Shown here: one piece after another, positions 1 through 8,230 of the stretch | How the letters are laid out: each line of letters starts with the position of its first letter | Numbering within the stretch: the stretch's first letter is position 1 | From: Streptococcus ratti FA-1 = DSM 20564 | GTDB taxonomy: Bacteria > Bacillota > Bacilli > Lactobacillales > Streptococcaceae | DNA length: 64,000 nt | Direction: 5' to 3' | NCBI RefSeq assembly: GCF_000286075.1 | Contig: NZ_AJTZ01000005.1 | Coordinates: 620,001-684,000 of the forward strand | Notes under the pieces: model-generated | Told to the model about the DNA's origin: nothing | Seen by the model: only the letters and a program-made list of their open reading frames with translations | Databases searched by the model: none | Translations under genes and position numbers: made by a program

Positions 1-639
1 TACCTGATTTTCAGGATAACAGTCCCTTAGTTTCAGCAAACGTTTATAAGCTGAGGTCATCTTATTGGGACGTCCCGTTTTGCTGTCTACTGTCAGTCCT
101 TCAGGCAGCTCATAGCCTTTGATACCATCAAAATGTCCGGCAATATCTACTTGCTTTTGCAGCTGAGGAAGCTTCGTATTTTGAGCGTTAGCCAGCAGGT
201 AAAAATGAATAGCCATATTTCCCATGGAATGTCCCACCATATTCATCTTTTTGAAGTGATAGGCGGCCTGCAGCTTGCTGACAACAGCTTTAGCATAGCG
301 GCCGTCAGCAGCATAATCCGTGTTGCGGTTATCCGCAAAATTTACCTTGACAATTGGATTAACAGCATTTTTAGGGATATTACCAACTAAAACAACTTGG
401 CCTTTTCGGTCAACATCGGCGCGAATAACTGTTTTTGTGACACCGGCATTTTTAGCCGCATTCACCATATGTGTTTCTGCACGAGCACTACTTCCATAAC
501 CATGAAAGAAAATTGTCGGTATTCTTGATTGAATATAATCAGCTTTATTGAGAGGATGAGCCAGACTCTGATAGCAAAAAAGAGCTAAAATTCCTGTAAG
601 AGCTGCTATTAAGCCAATAAGTAACTGTTTCTTTTTCAT
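1..639 (-). CDS. DUF915-type alpha/beta hydrolase, exported or membrane-anchored (partial)
   Basis: The gene runs off the left edge; 213 codons are present, beginning at an ATG. The N-terminus (MKKKQLLIGLIAALTGILAL) is a positively charged, hydrophobic signal or anchor segment, so the protein probably acts at the outer face of the membrane. The oxyanion segment FFHGYGSS and the nucleophile elbow GHSMGN (Ser in G-x-S-x-G) are visible, typical of the DUF915 cell-surface hydrolases of Firmicutes. The His of the triad would lie beyond the window. The substrate is unknown. The Shine-Dalgarno is weak (AAAGAAAG). The promoter appears to sit in a perfect inverted repeat just upstream. Confidence 0.8.
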   Translation of the reverse strand, partial: MKKKQLLIGLIAALTGILALFCYQSLAHPLNKADYIQSRIPTIFFHGYGSSARAETHMVNAAKNAGVTKTVIRADVDRKGQVVLVGNIPKNAVNPIVKVNFADNRNTDYAADGRYAKAVVSKLQAAYHFKKMNMVGHSMGNMAIHFYLLANAQNTKLPQLQKQVDIAGHFDGIKGYELPEGLTVDSKTGRPNKMTSAYKRLLKLRDCYPENQV

Positions 640-671
640 TCTATTACTTTCTTTATTAATTTGAATCGCTA

Positions 672-704
672 TTTTATCATATTTTTCTTAAAAATATGAT
701 AAAA
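672..704 (-). promoter_or_regulatory. 15-bp perfect inverted repeat over the hydrolase promoter
   Basis: TTTTATCATATTTTT and its exact complement are separated by 3 nt. Read on the minus strand, the downstream arm contains TGATAAAAT, an extended -10 of the form TGnTAAAAT, placed to drive the hydrolase gene. The palindrome could be an operator or an AT-rich cruciform; no T-run follows it, so a terminator is less likely. Confidence 0.45.
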
Positions 705-770
705 CGATGTTTCAAATTCTTTAAAATCACAAAAACGGATTAAGCGCACATCTTTATCTTGTTTAAAGGT

Positions 771-810
771 AAAAAAAGAGTGAAGCCCAATTAAATTAAG
801 GCCACTCTCT
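771..810 (-). terminator. Rho-independent terminator of fhs
   Basis: On the minus strand, AGAGTGGCC and GGCttCACTCT form a stem around an AT-rich loop and are followed directly by a run of seven T. It lies 27 nt past the fhs stop. Confidence 0.8.
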
Positions 811-836
811 TACATTAAATATTCTTTATTGTTCTC

Positions 837-2507
837 TTAGAATAAGCCAAGGGCTGTTCCATCAGCTGCTACATCCATGTTCAGCGCTGCCGGTTTTTTA
901 GGCAGACCGGGCATAGTCATGACATCACCTGTCAAAGCGACGATAAAGCCGGCTCCTAATTTAGGAACCAATTCACGGATGGTGATATCAAAGCCTGTCG
1001 GTGCTCCCAAGAGGCTGGGATCATCAGAAAAGCTGTATTGTGTCTTAGCCATACAAACCGGCAGTTGGTCCCAGCCATTCTTAACAATCTGGGCAATCTG
1101 CGCCTTAGCCTTCTTTTCAAAAACAACCTTGTCTGCTCGATAGATCTCACGGGCAATCTTATTGATTTTTTCTTCAATGGATAAACCGTTGTCATACAAG
1201 CGCTTATAGTTAGCCGGTTTTTCATCGATTGTTTTGACAATCGTTTCCGCCAAATCAATACCACCGCTAGCTCCGTCTGCCCAGACACTTGCCAGCTCGA
1301 CAGGGACATCGATTTCAGCGCACAGTTCTCGTAAAACAGCAATTTCTTCTGCCGTATCTGTTACAAATTCATTAATAGCTACAACTGCAGGAATTCCATA
1401 CTTACGTATATTTTCGACATGACGTGCTAGATTAGCAAAACCTGCTTTTACAGCTTCTGTATTTTCCTCACTGAGGGCATCCTTAGCCATACCACCGTTC
1501 ATTTTAAGCGCACGAATAGTTGCAACAATAACAACGGCATCAGGACTTGTTGGCAGGTTTGGTGTTTTGATATCAAGGAATTTCTCAGCACCAAGGTCAG
1601 CTCCGAAACCGGCTTCTGTTACCGTATAATCAGCCAGACGAAGCGCTGTTGAGGTTGCTAGGACAGAGTTACAGCCATGAGCGATATTGGCAAATGGTCC
1701 GCCGTGAACAAAGGCCGGTGTTCCGTAAATTGTTTGTACCAAATTAGGCTTGATGGCATCTTTCAGAATCAAAGCCAATGCTCCCTGAACTTTCAGATCG
1801 CGGACATAAACTGGAGTTCGGTCATAACGGTAGCCGATAACGATATTGGACAGGCGCTTCTTAAGGTCTTCAAGACTTGTTGCCAGACAAAGGATGGCCA
1901 TAATTTCAGAAGCTACAGTAATATCAAAGCCATCCTCACGCGGAATCCCGTTGACAGGGCTGCCCAATCCCACAGTCACATGACGCAGAGCGCGATCATT
2001 TAAATCCACCACACGTTTCCAGATGATACGGCGCTGATCAATCCCTAATTCGTTGCCTTGGTGCAGATGGTTATCAATAAACGCTGCTAGGGCATTGTTA
2101 GCAGTTGTTATGGCATGCATATCGCCTGTAAAATGCAGATTGATATCTTCCATGGGCAGTACTTGAGCATAACCGCCGCCGGCAGCTCCGCCTTTGATTC
2201 CCATAACCGGACCTAAAGAAGGTTCACGGATGGCAATCATTGCCTTCTTACCAATTTTAGTCAGAGCATCAGCCAATCCAATGGTGACAGTTGACTTTCC
2301 TTCACCTGCCGGAGTCGGATTGATGGCAGTCACCAGAATCAATTTCCCGGGAGTATTTTTCTCGGCTGCTTTAATTTTACTAAAGGTCAATTTAGCCTTA
2401 TATTTGCCGTAAAGTTCAAGATCATCGCAATGAATTCCCAATTTTTTGACGACATCTGCAATTGGCTGCGGTTCTGTGCTTTGTGCGATTTCAATATCCG
2501 TTTTCAT
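837..2507 (-). CDS. fhs: Formate-tetrahydrofolate ligase
   Basis: This 556-residue cytosolic enzyme makes 10-formyl-THF from formate, THF and ATP, feeding purine and formyl-Met synthesis. The P-loop-like segment [14 protein letters not shown] and the family stretch [27 protein letters not shown] near residues 95-115 are intact, and the length equals the usual 556-557. An ATG four codons upstream (2519) exists, but GGGAG lies 5 nt before the ATG at 2507 and family members start MKTDIEIA, so 2507 is chosen. It is monocistronic: own extended -10 promoter upstream and own terminator downstream. Confidence 0.95.
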   Translation of the reverse strand: MKTDIEIAQSTEPQPIADVVKKLGIHCDDLELYGKYKAKLTFSKIKAAEKNTPGKLILVTAINPTPAGEGKSTVTIGLADALTKIGKKAMIAIREPSLGPVMGIKGGAAGGGYAQVLPMEDINLHFTGDMHAITTANNALAAFIDNHLHQGNELGIDQRRIIWKRVVDLNDRALRHVTVGLGSPVNGIPREDGFDITVASEIMAILCLATSLEDLKKRLSNIVIGYRYDRTPVYVRDLKVQGALALILKDAIKPNLVQTIYGTPAFVHGGPFANIAHGCNSVLATSTALRLADYTVTEAGFGADLGAEKFLDIKTPNLPTSPDAVVIVATIRALKMNGGMAKDALSEENTEAVKAGFANLARHVENIRKYGIPAVVAINEFVTDTAEEIAVLRELCAEIDVPVELASVWADGASGGIDLAETIVKTIDEKPANYKRLYDNGLSIEEKINKIAREIYRADKVVFEKKAKAQIAQIVKNGWDQLPVCMAKTQYSFSDDPSLLGAPTGFDITIRELVPKLGAGFIVALTGDVMTMPGLPKKPAALNMDVAADGTALGLF

Positions 2508-2534
2508 GATGACTCCCATCCATATTTTTTCTTT

Positions 2535-2543
2535 ATTATAACA
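2535..2543 (-). promoter_or_regulatory. Extended -10 promoter of fhs
   Basis: The minus strand reads TGTTATAAT (TGn plus a perfect TATAAT), 27 nt before the chosen start codon. No convincing -35 was seen. Confidence 0.55.
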
Positions 2544-2668
2544 AAGAAAAATAAAAAACGCACTTTATTTAGATAGATAATTCATAACGTTCGGTTTTTA
2601 TGTCGATTTCGATAATTACCCCAATTGTCAATCGGTTTTAAGCAGCATTTTTCTAATAATTTTTTTAA

Positions 2669-2697
2669 TTTACTAAATCTTAAATTTACAGTAAAAT
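2669..2697 (+). promoter_or_regulatory. coaB promoter with palindrome; predicts leaderless mRNA
   Basis: TTTACT, a 17-nt spacer and TAAAAT form a good sigma-A promoter. The coaB ATG begins 7 nt after the -10, at the expected +1, and no Shine-Dalgarno precedes it, so the transcript should be leaderless or nearly so. The inverted repeat TTTACAGTAAA (2685-2695) overlaps the -10 and recurs as TTTACTGTAAA in the promoter at 3939-3967. Confidence 0.6.
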
Positions 2698-2703
2698 AAC
2701 ACT

Positions 2704-3390
2704 ATGAAAATTTTGATTACATCCGGCGGGACTACCGAAAAAATTGATCAAGTAAGGGGTATTACCAACCACTCAACAGGCCGTCTGGGCAAGCAAATAG
2801 CAGAGCGCTTTCTGGCAGCACAGCATCAGGTGACCTTGGTAACTGCTCCTTCTGCTGTAAAACCATCTGTACAAGAAGGGTTGTCCGTTTTAGAAATCTC
2901 AACAGTTGCCGATCTGATTGAAACTTTGGAACCCCTAGTCAAAACGCATGATGTCTTAATCCACAGCATGGCAGTATCTGACTATACTCCGGTCTACATG
3001 ACAGATTTCGAAGAAGTTGAGCATGCAGATAATCTGGCTCAGTTCTTGACCAAACAAAATACACAGACTAAAATTTCATCTCAAGCAGATTATCAAGTGC
3101 TTTTTTTAAAAAAGACGCCCAAAGTTATCAGCTTGGTCAAACAGTGGAATCCTGCCATAAAATTAATTGGCTTTAAACTTTTGGTAAATGCTGATAAAAA
3201 AGAACTTTTTCAGGTGGCGCGCAACAGTCTGAACACTAATCAGATGGATTATGTTCTGGCTAATGATTTAGCCCACATTTCAGCTGAACAGCATCTGGCT
3301 TATCTGCTGGATAAGACTAAGGCCTATAAAGCGCAGACAAAAGCTGAAATTGCTGATTTAATTTTTGAGAAGGTGACTGACCATGACTAA
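2704..3390 (+). CDS. coaB: Phosphopantothenate-cysteine ligase (CoaB)
   Basis: It ligates 4'-phosphopantothenate with cysteine (CTP-dependent in bacteria) in coenzyme A synthesis. At 228 residues it is a stand-alone CoaB, not the fused CoaBC (Dfp) of many bacteria; streptococci keep the two as separate genes. The N-terminal TSGGTTEKID and the segment near residue 20-28 (GITNHSTGR) are the CoaB nucleotide-binding region, and the KKTPK stretch near residue 137 is typical. The start has no ribosome binding site and lies at the predicted +1. Its last 8 nt overlap coaC, implying translational coupling. Confidence 0.92.
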   Translation: MKILITSGGTTEKIDQVRGITNHSTGRLGKQIAERFLAAQHQVTLVTAPSAVKPSVQEGLSVLEISTVADLIETLEPLVKTHDVLIHSMAVSDYTPVYMTDFEEVEHADNLAQFLTKQNTQTKISSQADYQVLFLKKTPKVISLVKQWNPAIKLIGFKLLVNADKKELFQVARNSLNTNQMDYVLANDLAHISAEQHLAYLLDKTKAYKAQTKAEIADLIFEKVTDHD

Positions 3391-3922
3391 AAATATACTT
3401 TTGGCTGTTTCTGGCAGCATCTCAGCCTACAAGGCTGCTGATTTAAGCCATCAGCTAACTAAATTAGGCTACAATGTTTCTGTCTTAATGACTAAAGCGG
3501 CGGCGCAGTTTATTACACCTTTAACCTTACAGGTTTTGTCGAAAAACCCCGTCCACCTAGATGTGATGAAAGAGGACGATTCGCAGGTTATTAATCATAT
3601 TGAACTGGCTAAAAAAGCTGATCTATTCTTACTGGCGCCGGCATCTGCTAATACCATCGCTCATTTAGCCCATGGCTTTGCCGATAATATGGTAACCAGT
3701 GTTGCTTTAGCCCTGCCGCCAAAGGTTCCCAAACTATTTGCCCCTGCGATGAATACCAAGATGTATGACAACCCCGCTACGCAGCATAATATGAATATGC
3801 TTAAACAATTTGGCTATGAGGAAATAGAGCCTCGCTCAAGCCTTCTGGCCTGCGGCGATGTCGGTCGCGGAGCTCTGGCAGATCTAGATAGCATTATTCA
3901 AAAAATAGAGGCCTCCTTATAG
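3383..3922 (+). CDS. coaC: Phosphopantothenoylcysteine decarboxylase (CoaC)
   Basis: This 179-residue flavoprotein of the HFCD family decarboxylates the CoaB product to 4'-phosphopantetheine. The N-terminal GSISAYKAADL (FMN-binding region), LAPASANTIAHLAHG and the substrate motif PAMNTKMY are all visible, with the late Cys in LLACGDVGRGAL matching the catalytic Cys of the family. It overlaps the end of coaB by 8 nt and shares its transcript. Full usual length. Confidence 0.93.
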   Translation: MTKNILLAVSGSISAYKAADLSHQLTKLGYNVSVLMTKAAAQFITPLTLQVLSKNPVHLDVMKEDDSQVINHIELAKKADLFLLAPASANTIAHLAHGFADNMVTSVALALPPKVPKLFAPAMNTKMYDNPATQHNMNMLKQFGYEEIEPRSSLLACGDVGRGALADLDSIIQKIEASL

Positions 3923-3938
3923 AACTGTGCAGAAAAAC

Positions 3939-3967
3939 TTGCTAGATTTACTGTAAATTTGTATACT
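3939..3967 (+). promoter_or_regulatory. Promoter of the ECF S-component gene, with palindromic candidate operator
   Basis: TTGCTA and TATACT are separated by exactly 17 nt. Between them lies the perfect 13-bp palindrome ATTTACTGTAAAT (3946-3958), nearly identical to the inverted repeat in the coaB promoter. A shared regulator for the two transcripts is inferred. Confidence 0.6.
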
Positions 3968-3996
3968 TGAAATAACTACCATTTTAAGGAGAACCC

Positions 3997-4569
3997 ATGA
4001 ACAAAAAAAGAAAATCATCTGATATCGCTGTCGTTGCCATCTTTTTTGCGGTTATGCTGATTATTCACTTACTTTCCAGTTTTGTCTTTAATCTGTGGCC
4101 AGTTCCGATCAAGCCAACGATTGTCCACATCCCAGTTATTATTGCTTCTATCGTTTACGGTCCCCGTATCGGAGCAATTTTAGGCGGTCTAATGGGAGTT
4201 ATCAGTGTTGTCAATAACAGTATTATTTTACTGCCAACCAGCTATCTTTTTTCACCCTTTGTAGAGCACGGCAATTTTAAATCTTTGGTTGTGGCCCTGG
4301 TTCCCAGAATTCTCATTGGTATTTTTCCCTATTTTGTTTATAAGCTGATGCAGAACCGTTTGGGGCTTGTTTTAGCTGGTGCTGTAGGATCGGCGACAAA
4401 CACTGTTTTTGTTCTGACTGGAATTTTTGTTTTCTTTGCTTCAGTATACGGCGGCAATATTCAGGTCATGCTGGCTGGTATTATTTCTGCAAACTCTATC
4501 GCAGAATTGATCATCTCGGCAGCTCTAACAGCAGTCACTGTCCCCCGATTGATAAAAGTGAAAAAATAA
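3997..4569 (+). CDS. ECF transporter S-component, probably pantothenate-specific
   Basis: This 190-residue membrane protein has about six hydrophobic helices and the YGPRIGAILGGLMGV stretch typical of vitamin-binding S-components. Such proteins capture a vitamin and work with a shared energising module (EcfA, EcfA', EcfT) encoded elsewhere. The substrate is not readable from the sequence; pantothenate (PanT) is inferred from its place after coaB-coaC and the palindrome shared with the coaB promoter. A strong AAGGAG lies ahead of the ATG. A terminator overlapping the stop codon closes the unit. Confidence 0.78.
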   Translation: MNKKRKSSDIAVVAIFFAVMLIIHLLSSFVFNLWPVPIKPTIVHIPVIIASIVYGPRIGAILGGLMGVISVVNNSIILLPTSYLFSPFVEHGNFKSLVVALVPRILIGIFPYFVYKLMQNRLGLVLAGAVGSATNTVFVLTGIFVFFASVYGGNIQVMLAGIISANSIAELIISAALTAVTVPRLIKVKK

Positions 4570-4593
4570 TCACGTGAAAGCGTGATTTTTTTT
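4568..4593 (+). terminator. Rho-independent terminator after the ECF gene
   Basis: AATCACG and CGTGATT form a stem with a 6-nt loop, followed by a T-run. The stop codon is inside the first arm. Confidence 0.85.
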
Positions 4594-4601
4594 ATTGAAA
4601 G

Positions 4602-4623
4602 TGATATAATGAAAGCGGTTAAA
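4602..4623 (+). promoter_or_regulatory. pgm promoter (extended -10) with a cre-like site
   Basis: TGATATAAT is a perfect extended -10. Starting at its last base, TGAAAGCGGTTAAA (4610-4623) fits the CcpA cre consensus TGNAANCGNTNNCA at all but one fixed position, placed just around the start of transcription. Control by CcpA is inferred. Confidence 0.5.
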
Positions 4624-4663
4624 TATTTTAACGGAAATTTTCAAAAAGGAGTTTTGCATTATT

Positions 4664-6379
4664 ATGACTTATCAAGAAACTTATCAAAAATGGCTCGATT
4701 ACACCGAACTTCCTGCCTATCTTCGCGAAGAACTGTCTGTAATGGATGAAAAGACTAAAGAAGATGCTTTCTATACAAATCTCGAATTTGGTACGGCAGG
4801 TATGCGCGGCTATATCGGTGCTGGTACTAACCGTATCAATATTTATGTTGTCCGCCAAGCAACTGAAGGGTTGGCAAAACTCATCGAAACTAAAGGTGAA
4901 GACGTTAAAAAACGTGGTGTTGCGATTGCTTACGATTCTCGCCACTTCTCACCAGAATTCGCATTTGAATCTGCTCAAGTTTTAGCAAAACACGGCATTA
5001 AAGCTTATGTCTTTGAATCACTTCGTCCAACACCAGAACTGTCTTTTGCCGTTCGCCATCTAGGTACATTTGCAGGAATCATGGTAACAGCCAGTCACAA
5101 CCCTGCTCCATTTAACGGTTATAAAGTCTATGGTGAAGATGGCGGACAAATGCCACCAGCTGACGCTGATGCTTTGACTGACTTTATCCGTGCTATCGAA
5201 GAGCCATTTGCTATCGAATTGGCTGACCTTGAAGAAAGCAAAGCTTCTGGTCTTATCGAGGTTATCGGTGAAGCTGTCGATGCCGAATACCTTAAAGAAG
5301 TCAAAGATGTGAATATCAACCAAAAATTGATTGATGAATACGGTAAAGACATGAAGATTGTTTACACACCACTTCATGGTACTGGTGAAATGCTTGCTCG
5401 TCGCGCACTTGCTCAAGCTGGTTTTGATTCAGTTCAAGTTGTTGAAGCTCAAGCTGTTCCAGATCCAGACTTCTCTACTGTAAAATCTCCAAATCCAGAA
5501 AACCAAGAAGCTTTTGCTCTTGCTGAAGAACTTGGTCGCAAAGTTGACGCTGATGTGCTTGTTGCAACTGATCCAGATGCTGACCGTCTCGGCGTGGAAA
5601 TCCGTCAGCCAGATGGTTCATATAAAAACCTCTCTGGCAACCAAATCGGTGCTATCATCGCTAAATACATTCTTGAAGCTCACAAGACAGCTGGTACTCT
5701 TCCTGCTAATGCCGCACTCTGCAAATCTATCGTATCAACTGAGTTGGTCACTAAGATTGCTGAAAGCTATGGCGCTACTATGTTTAATGTCTTAACTGGT
5801 TTCAAATTCATCGCTGAAAAGATTCAAGAATTCGAAGAAAAACACAACCACACTTATATGCTTGGCTTTGAAGAAAGCTTTGGCTATCTCATCAAACCAT
5901 TCGTACGTGACAAAGACGCTATCCAAGCTGTTCTTATCGTTGCTGAAATTGCAGCCTACTATCGCTCTCGCGGTTTAACACTTGCTGACGGTATTGATGA
6001 AATCTACAAAGAATACGGCTACTTTGCTGAAAAGACCATTTCAGTTACTTTGTCAGGTGTTGACGGTGCTGCTGAAATCAAGAAAATCATGGACAAATTC
6101 CGTGACAACGGGCCAAAACAATTTAACAGTACAGACATTGCTAAAACTGAAGATTTCCAAGCTCAAACAGCTACAACCGCTGCTGGTGTTGAAAAACTAA
6201 CAACTCCTCCAAGCAATGTTCTCAAGTACACACTGGCTGATGATTCTTGGATTGCTGTCCGTCCTTCTGGTACAGAACCAAAAATTAAATTCTACATTGC
6301 AACAGTCGGCAGCTCACTGGCTGATGCTGAAAACAAAATCGCTGCCATCGAAAAAGAAATTAATGACTTTGTCGGTTGA
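4664..6379 (+). CDS. pgm: Phosphoglucomutase (alpha-D-phosphohexomutase family)
   Basis: It interconverts glucose-1-phosphate and glucose-6-phosphate, linking glycolysis with UDP-glucose, cell-wall polysaccharide and galactose metabolism. The 571-residue protein carries the N-terminal GTAGMRG motif, the phosphoserine loop TASHNP (near residue 145), the metal-binding DPDADRLG loop, the sugar-binding GFEESFGYL and the C-terminal RPSGTEPKIKFY phosphate loop in the usual order. Preceded by its own extended -10 promoter and closed by a bidirectional terminator. Codon choice is more biased than in neighbours, as expected for a highly expressed gene. Confidence 0.95.
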   Translation: MTYQETYQKWLDYTELPAYLREELSVMDEKTKEDAFYTNLEFGTAGMRGYIGAGTNRINIYVVRQATEGLAKLIETKGEDVKKRGVAIAYDSRHFSPEFAFESAQVLAKHGIKAYVFESLRPTPELSFAVRHLGTFAGIMVTASHNPAPFNGYKVYGEDGGQMPPADADALTDFIRAIEEPFAIELADLEESKASGLIEVIGEAVDAEYLKEVKDVNINQKLIDEYGKDMKIVYTPLHGTGEMLARRALAQAGFDSVQVVEAQAVPDPDFSTVKSPNPENQEAFALAEELGRKVDADVLVATDPDADRLGVEIRQPDGSYKNLSGNQIGAIIAKYILEAHKTAGTLPANAALCKSIVSTELVTKIAESYGATMFNVLTGFKFIAEKIQEFEEKHNHTYMLGFEESFGYLIKPFVRDKDAIQAVLIVAEIAAYYRSRGLTLADGIDEIYKEYGYFAEKTISVTLSGVDGAAEIKKIMDKFRDNGPKQFNSTDIAKTEDFQAQTATTAAGVEKLTTPPSNVLKYTLADDSWIAVRPSGTEPKIKFYIATVGSSLADAENKIAAIEKEINDFVG

Positions 6380-6414
6380 TGATAAAATTTATCAAATCGA
6401 ATAATTAAAAAAAT

Positions 6415-6450
6415 ACAGCTTGACTATCAATTCAAGCTGTGTTTTCTTTG
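6415..6450. terminator. Bidirectional terminator between pgm and the ABC exporter genes
   Basis: ACAGCTTGA and TCAAGCTGT are perfect 9-bp arms with an 8-nt loop. T-rich sequence follows on the plus strand and an A-run precedes it, giving a T-run on the minus strand, so it can end both convergent units. Confidence 0.85.
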
Positions 6451-6496
6451 ATTTTTATAGTTGCAGCACAATAGGCCTTAGCCTTAGCAGCAATAA

Positions 6497-8230
6497 TTAA
6501 TTTTGTGCCGTCTGCATCTGATAATAGACACCCTTCTTCTGCATTAAATCTTTATGGTTGCCTTGTTCAACAATATTGCCATCCACCATAACTAAGATAA
6601 GGTCTGCACTTTGAATAGTTGATAATCGATGGGCAATGATAAAGCTAGTTCGATTTTTCATCAGTTTTTCAAAGGCTTCTTGGATTAAAATTTCTGTACG
6701 CGTATCAATAGATGAGGTTGCTTCATCTAAAATCAGGATTTTAGGAATATGTACAAAAATCCGTGCTATGGTCAAAAGCTGCCGCTGTCCCTGTGACAGT
6801 GATTCACCGGCATCCGCCAGATAGGTATCATAGCCTTGAGGAAGCTGCTTGATAAAGAAGTCGGCATTGGCTGCTTTTGCCGCTGCAATAACCTGTTCAC
6901 GGCTTGCTTGAGGCCAGCCAAAAGCAATATTTTCAAGGACAGTAGCCGTTTTCAGCCAGGTTTCTTGCAGAACCATGCCAATCTGCTGACGGTAAGAAGC
7001 TTTACTATAAGCCGTTATTGGTACCCCATCTAAAAGAATCTGACCGCTTTGCAATTCATAAAAACGCATCAGCAAATTAATCAAGGTTGATTTACCGGCT
7101 CCTGTAGGACCAACGATTGCCACTTTGGAACCTTGAGGAATAGTAAGAGACAAGTTTTTAATCAAGGTTTGCCTGCTACTGTATCCAAAGCTGATATTAT
7201 CAAAAGTGATAGCTCCTTTGACCGATCGACTTTCCAATTCTTGTCGCCCTTCATCTCTAGCTTCTTCTTCGTCCAGTATCATGTACAGACGTTCGGCACA
7301 GGCTAGAGCGCTTTGCAATTCTGACAGTACAGATGAAATATCATTAAAAGGTTTGGTATATTGAGTGACATAATTTAAAAAAGTAGTTAGCTGTCCGACA
7401 GTGAAACTCCCACTAATAATCCGCAGAGCTCCGATACCGGCTAACAATGCATAAATCAAGGCATTAATAAAGCGGGTAGCCGGATTGACTGTTGACGAAT
7501 AAAAGATGGCACCCTGTGAGTATCTGGCATATGTATTATTAAGATGATCAAAGGTATCAATGAACTGTTCTTGAGCATTAAAGGTCTGAATGAGACTTTC
7601 CTGTCTTAGACTTTCTTCAATGTGCTGCGTAAAAGAACCTCTGGCCCTTGCTTGGCTCTGATAGAGACGATAGCTTTTTTGAGCGATAAAACGAGCAACG
7701 AATAAAGAAAGCGGCGTCAGTGCCAATACCAGAACCATCATTAAAAGATCCAGCTCAGCCATAGTCAAAATGGTGAACAGAATCGTCAAAATCCCTACAA
7801 AAAACTGATTAAAAACCATCAGTAAGCCATTTGAAAGCTGCTCAACATCTGTTGTCATTCGGCTGACCAAGTCACCGGCAGAGTGGCTGTCCAGATAGGA
7901 CAAAGGCAGACGGTAGAGCTTTTCGATCAGTTCTTGACGCAATTTTTGACTGTAAGCAAAGACCAGCCGATTGTAAATGAGAGGATTGAACCACTGAATC
8001 AACGTATTAAAAGCAACAACCAAAATCATCTTGCCTAGAATTATCGGCAAAAGCTCATGAACATTTTTAGCAACTACCGCATCAACTGCCCGGCCGATTA
8101 AAACCGGCAGATAAACGGTTAAACCAACTTGGATAAAGGTTCCAAGCAAGGCGCCGCCAACTAGGAGTTTTTGCTGCAGCATGTCGGCTGTTAAACGTTT
8201 GAGAGTATCTCTGTTGTTTCTTGCTTTCAT
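6497..8230 (-). CDS. ABC exporter half-transporter (TMD-NBD), catalytic-glutamate subunit
   Basis: The 577-residue protein has an N-terminal six-helix ABC exporter membrane domain (about 1-310) and a C-terminal ATPase. Walker A GPTGAGKSTL, Walker B LILDEATSSID with the catalytic Glu, and a signature that reads LSQGQ, not LSGGQ, are visible. Together with the partner at 8227-9960 it fits heterodimeric multidrug-type exporters (PatAB, BmrCD, LmrCD class) with one degenerate and one active ATP site. Its ATG overlaps the partner stop as ATGA, with GGAGG upstream, so the two are coupled. Substrate unknown. Confidence 0.9.
   Translation of the reverse strand: MKARNNRDTLKRLTADMLQQKLLVGGALLGTFIQVGLTVYLPVLIGRAVDAVVAKNVHELLPIILGKMILVVAFNTLIQWFNPLIYNRLVFAYSQKLRQELIEKLYRLPLSYLDSHSAGDLVSRMTTDVEQLSNGLLMVFNQFFVGILTILFTILTMAELDLLMMVLVLALTPLSLFVARFIAQKSYRLYQSQARARGSFTQHIEESLRQESLIQTFNAQEQFIDTFDHLNNTYARYSQGAIFYSSTVNPATRFINALIYALLAGIGALRIISGSFTVGQLTTFLNYVTQYTKPFNDISSVLSELQSALACAERLYMILDEEEARDEGRQELESRSVKGAITFDNISFGYSSRQTLIKNLSLTIPQGSKVAIVGPTGAGKSTLINLLMRFYELQSGQILLDGVPITAYSKASYRQQIGMVLQETWLKTATVLENIAFGWPQASREQVIAAAKAANADFFIKQLPQGYDTYLADAGESLSQGQRQLLTIARIFVHIPKILILDEATSSIDTRTEILIQEAFEKLMKNRTSFIIAHRLSTIQSADLILVMVDGNIVEQGNHKDLMQKKGVYYQMQTAQN

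Noticed and set aside
1677..2003. 108-codon plus-strand frame inside fhs
   Set aside because: Antisense shadow of a conserved enzyme gene, no ribosome site.
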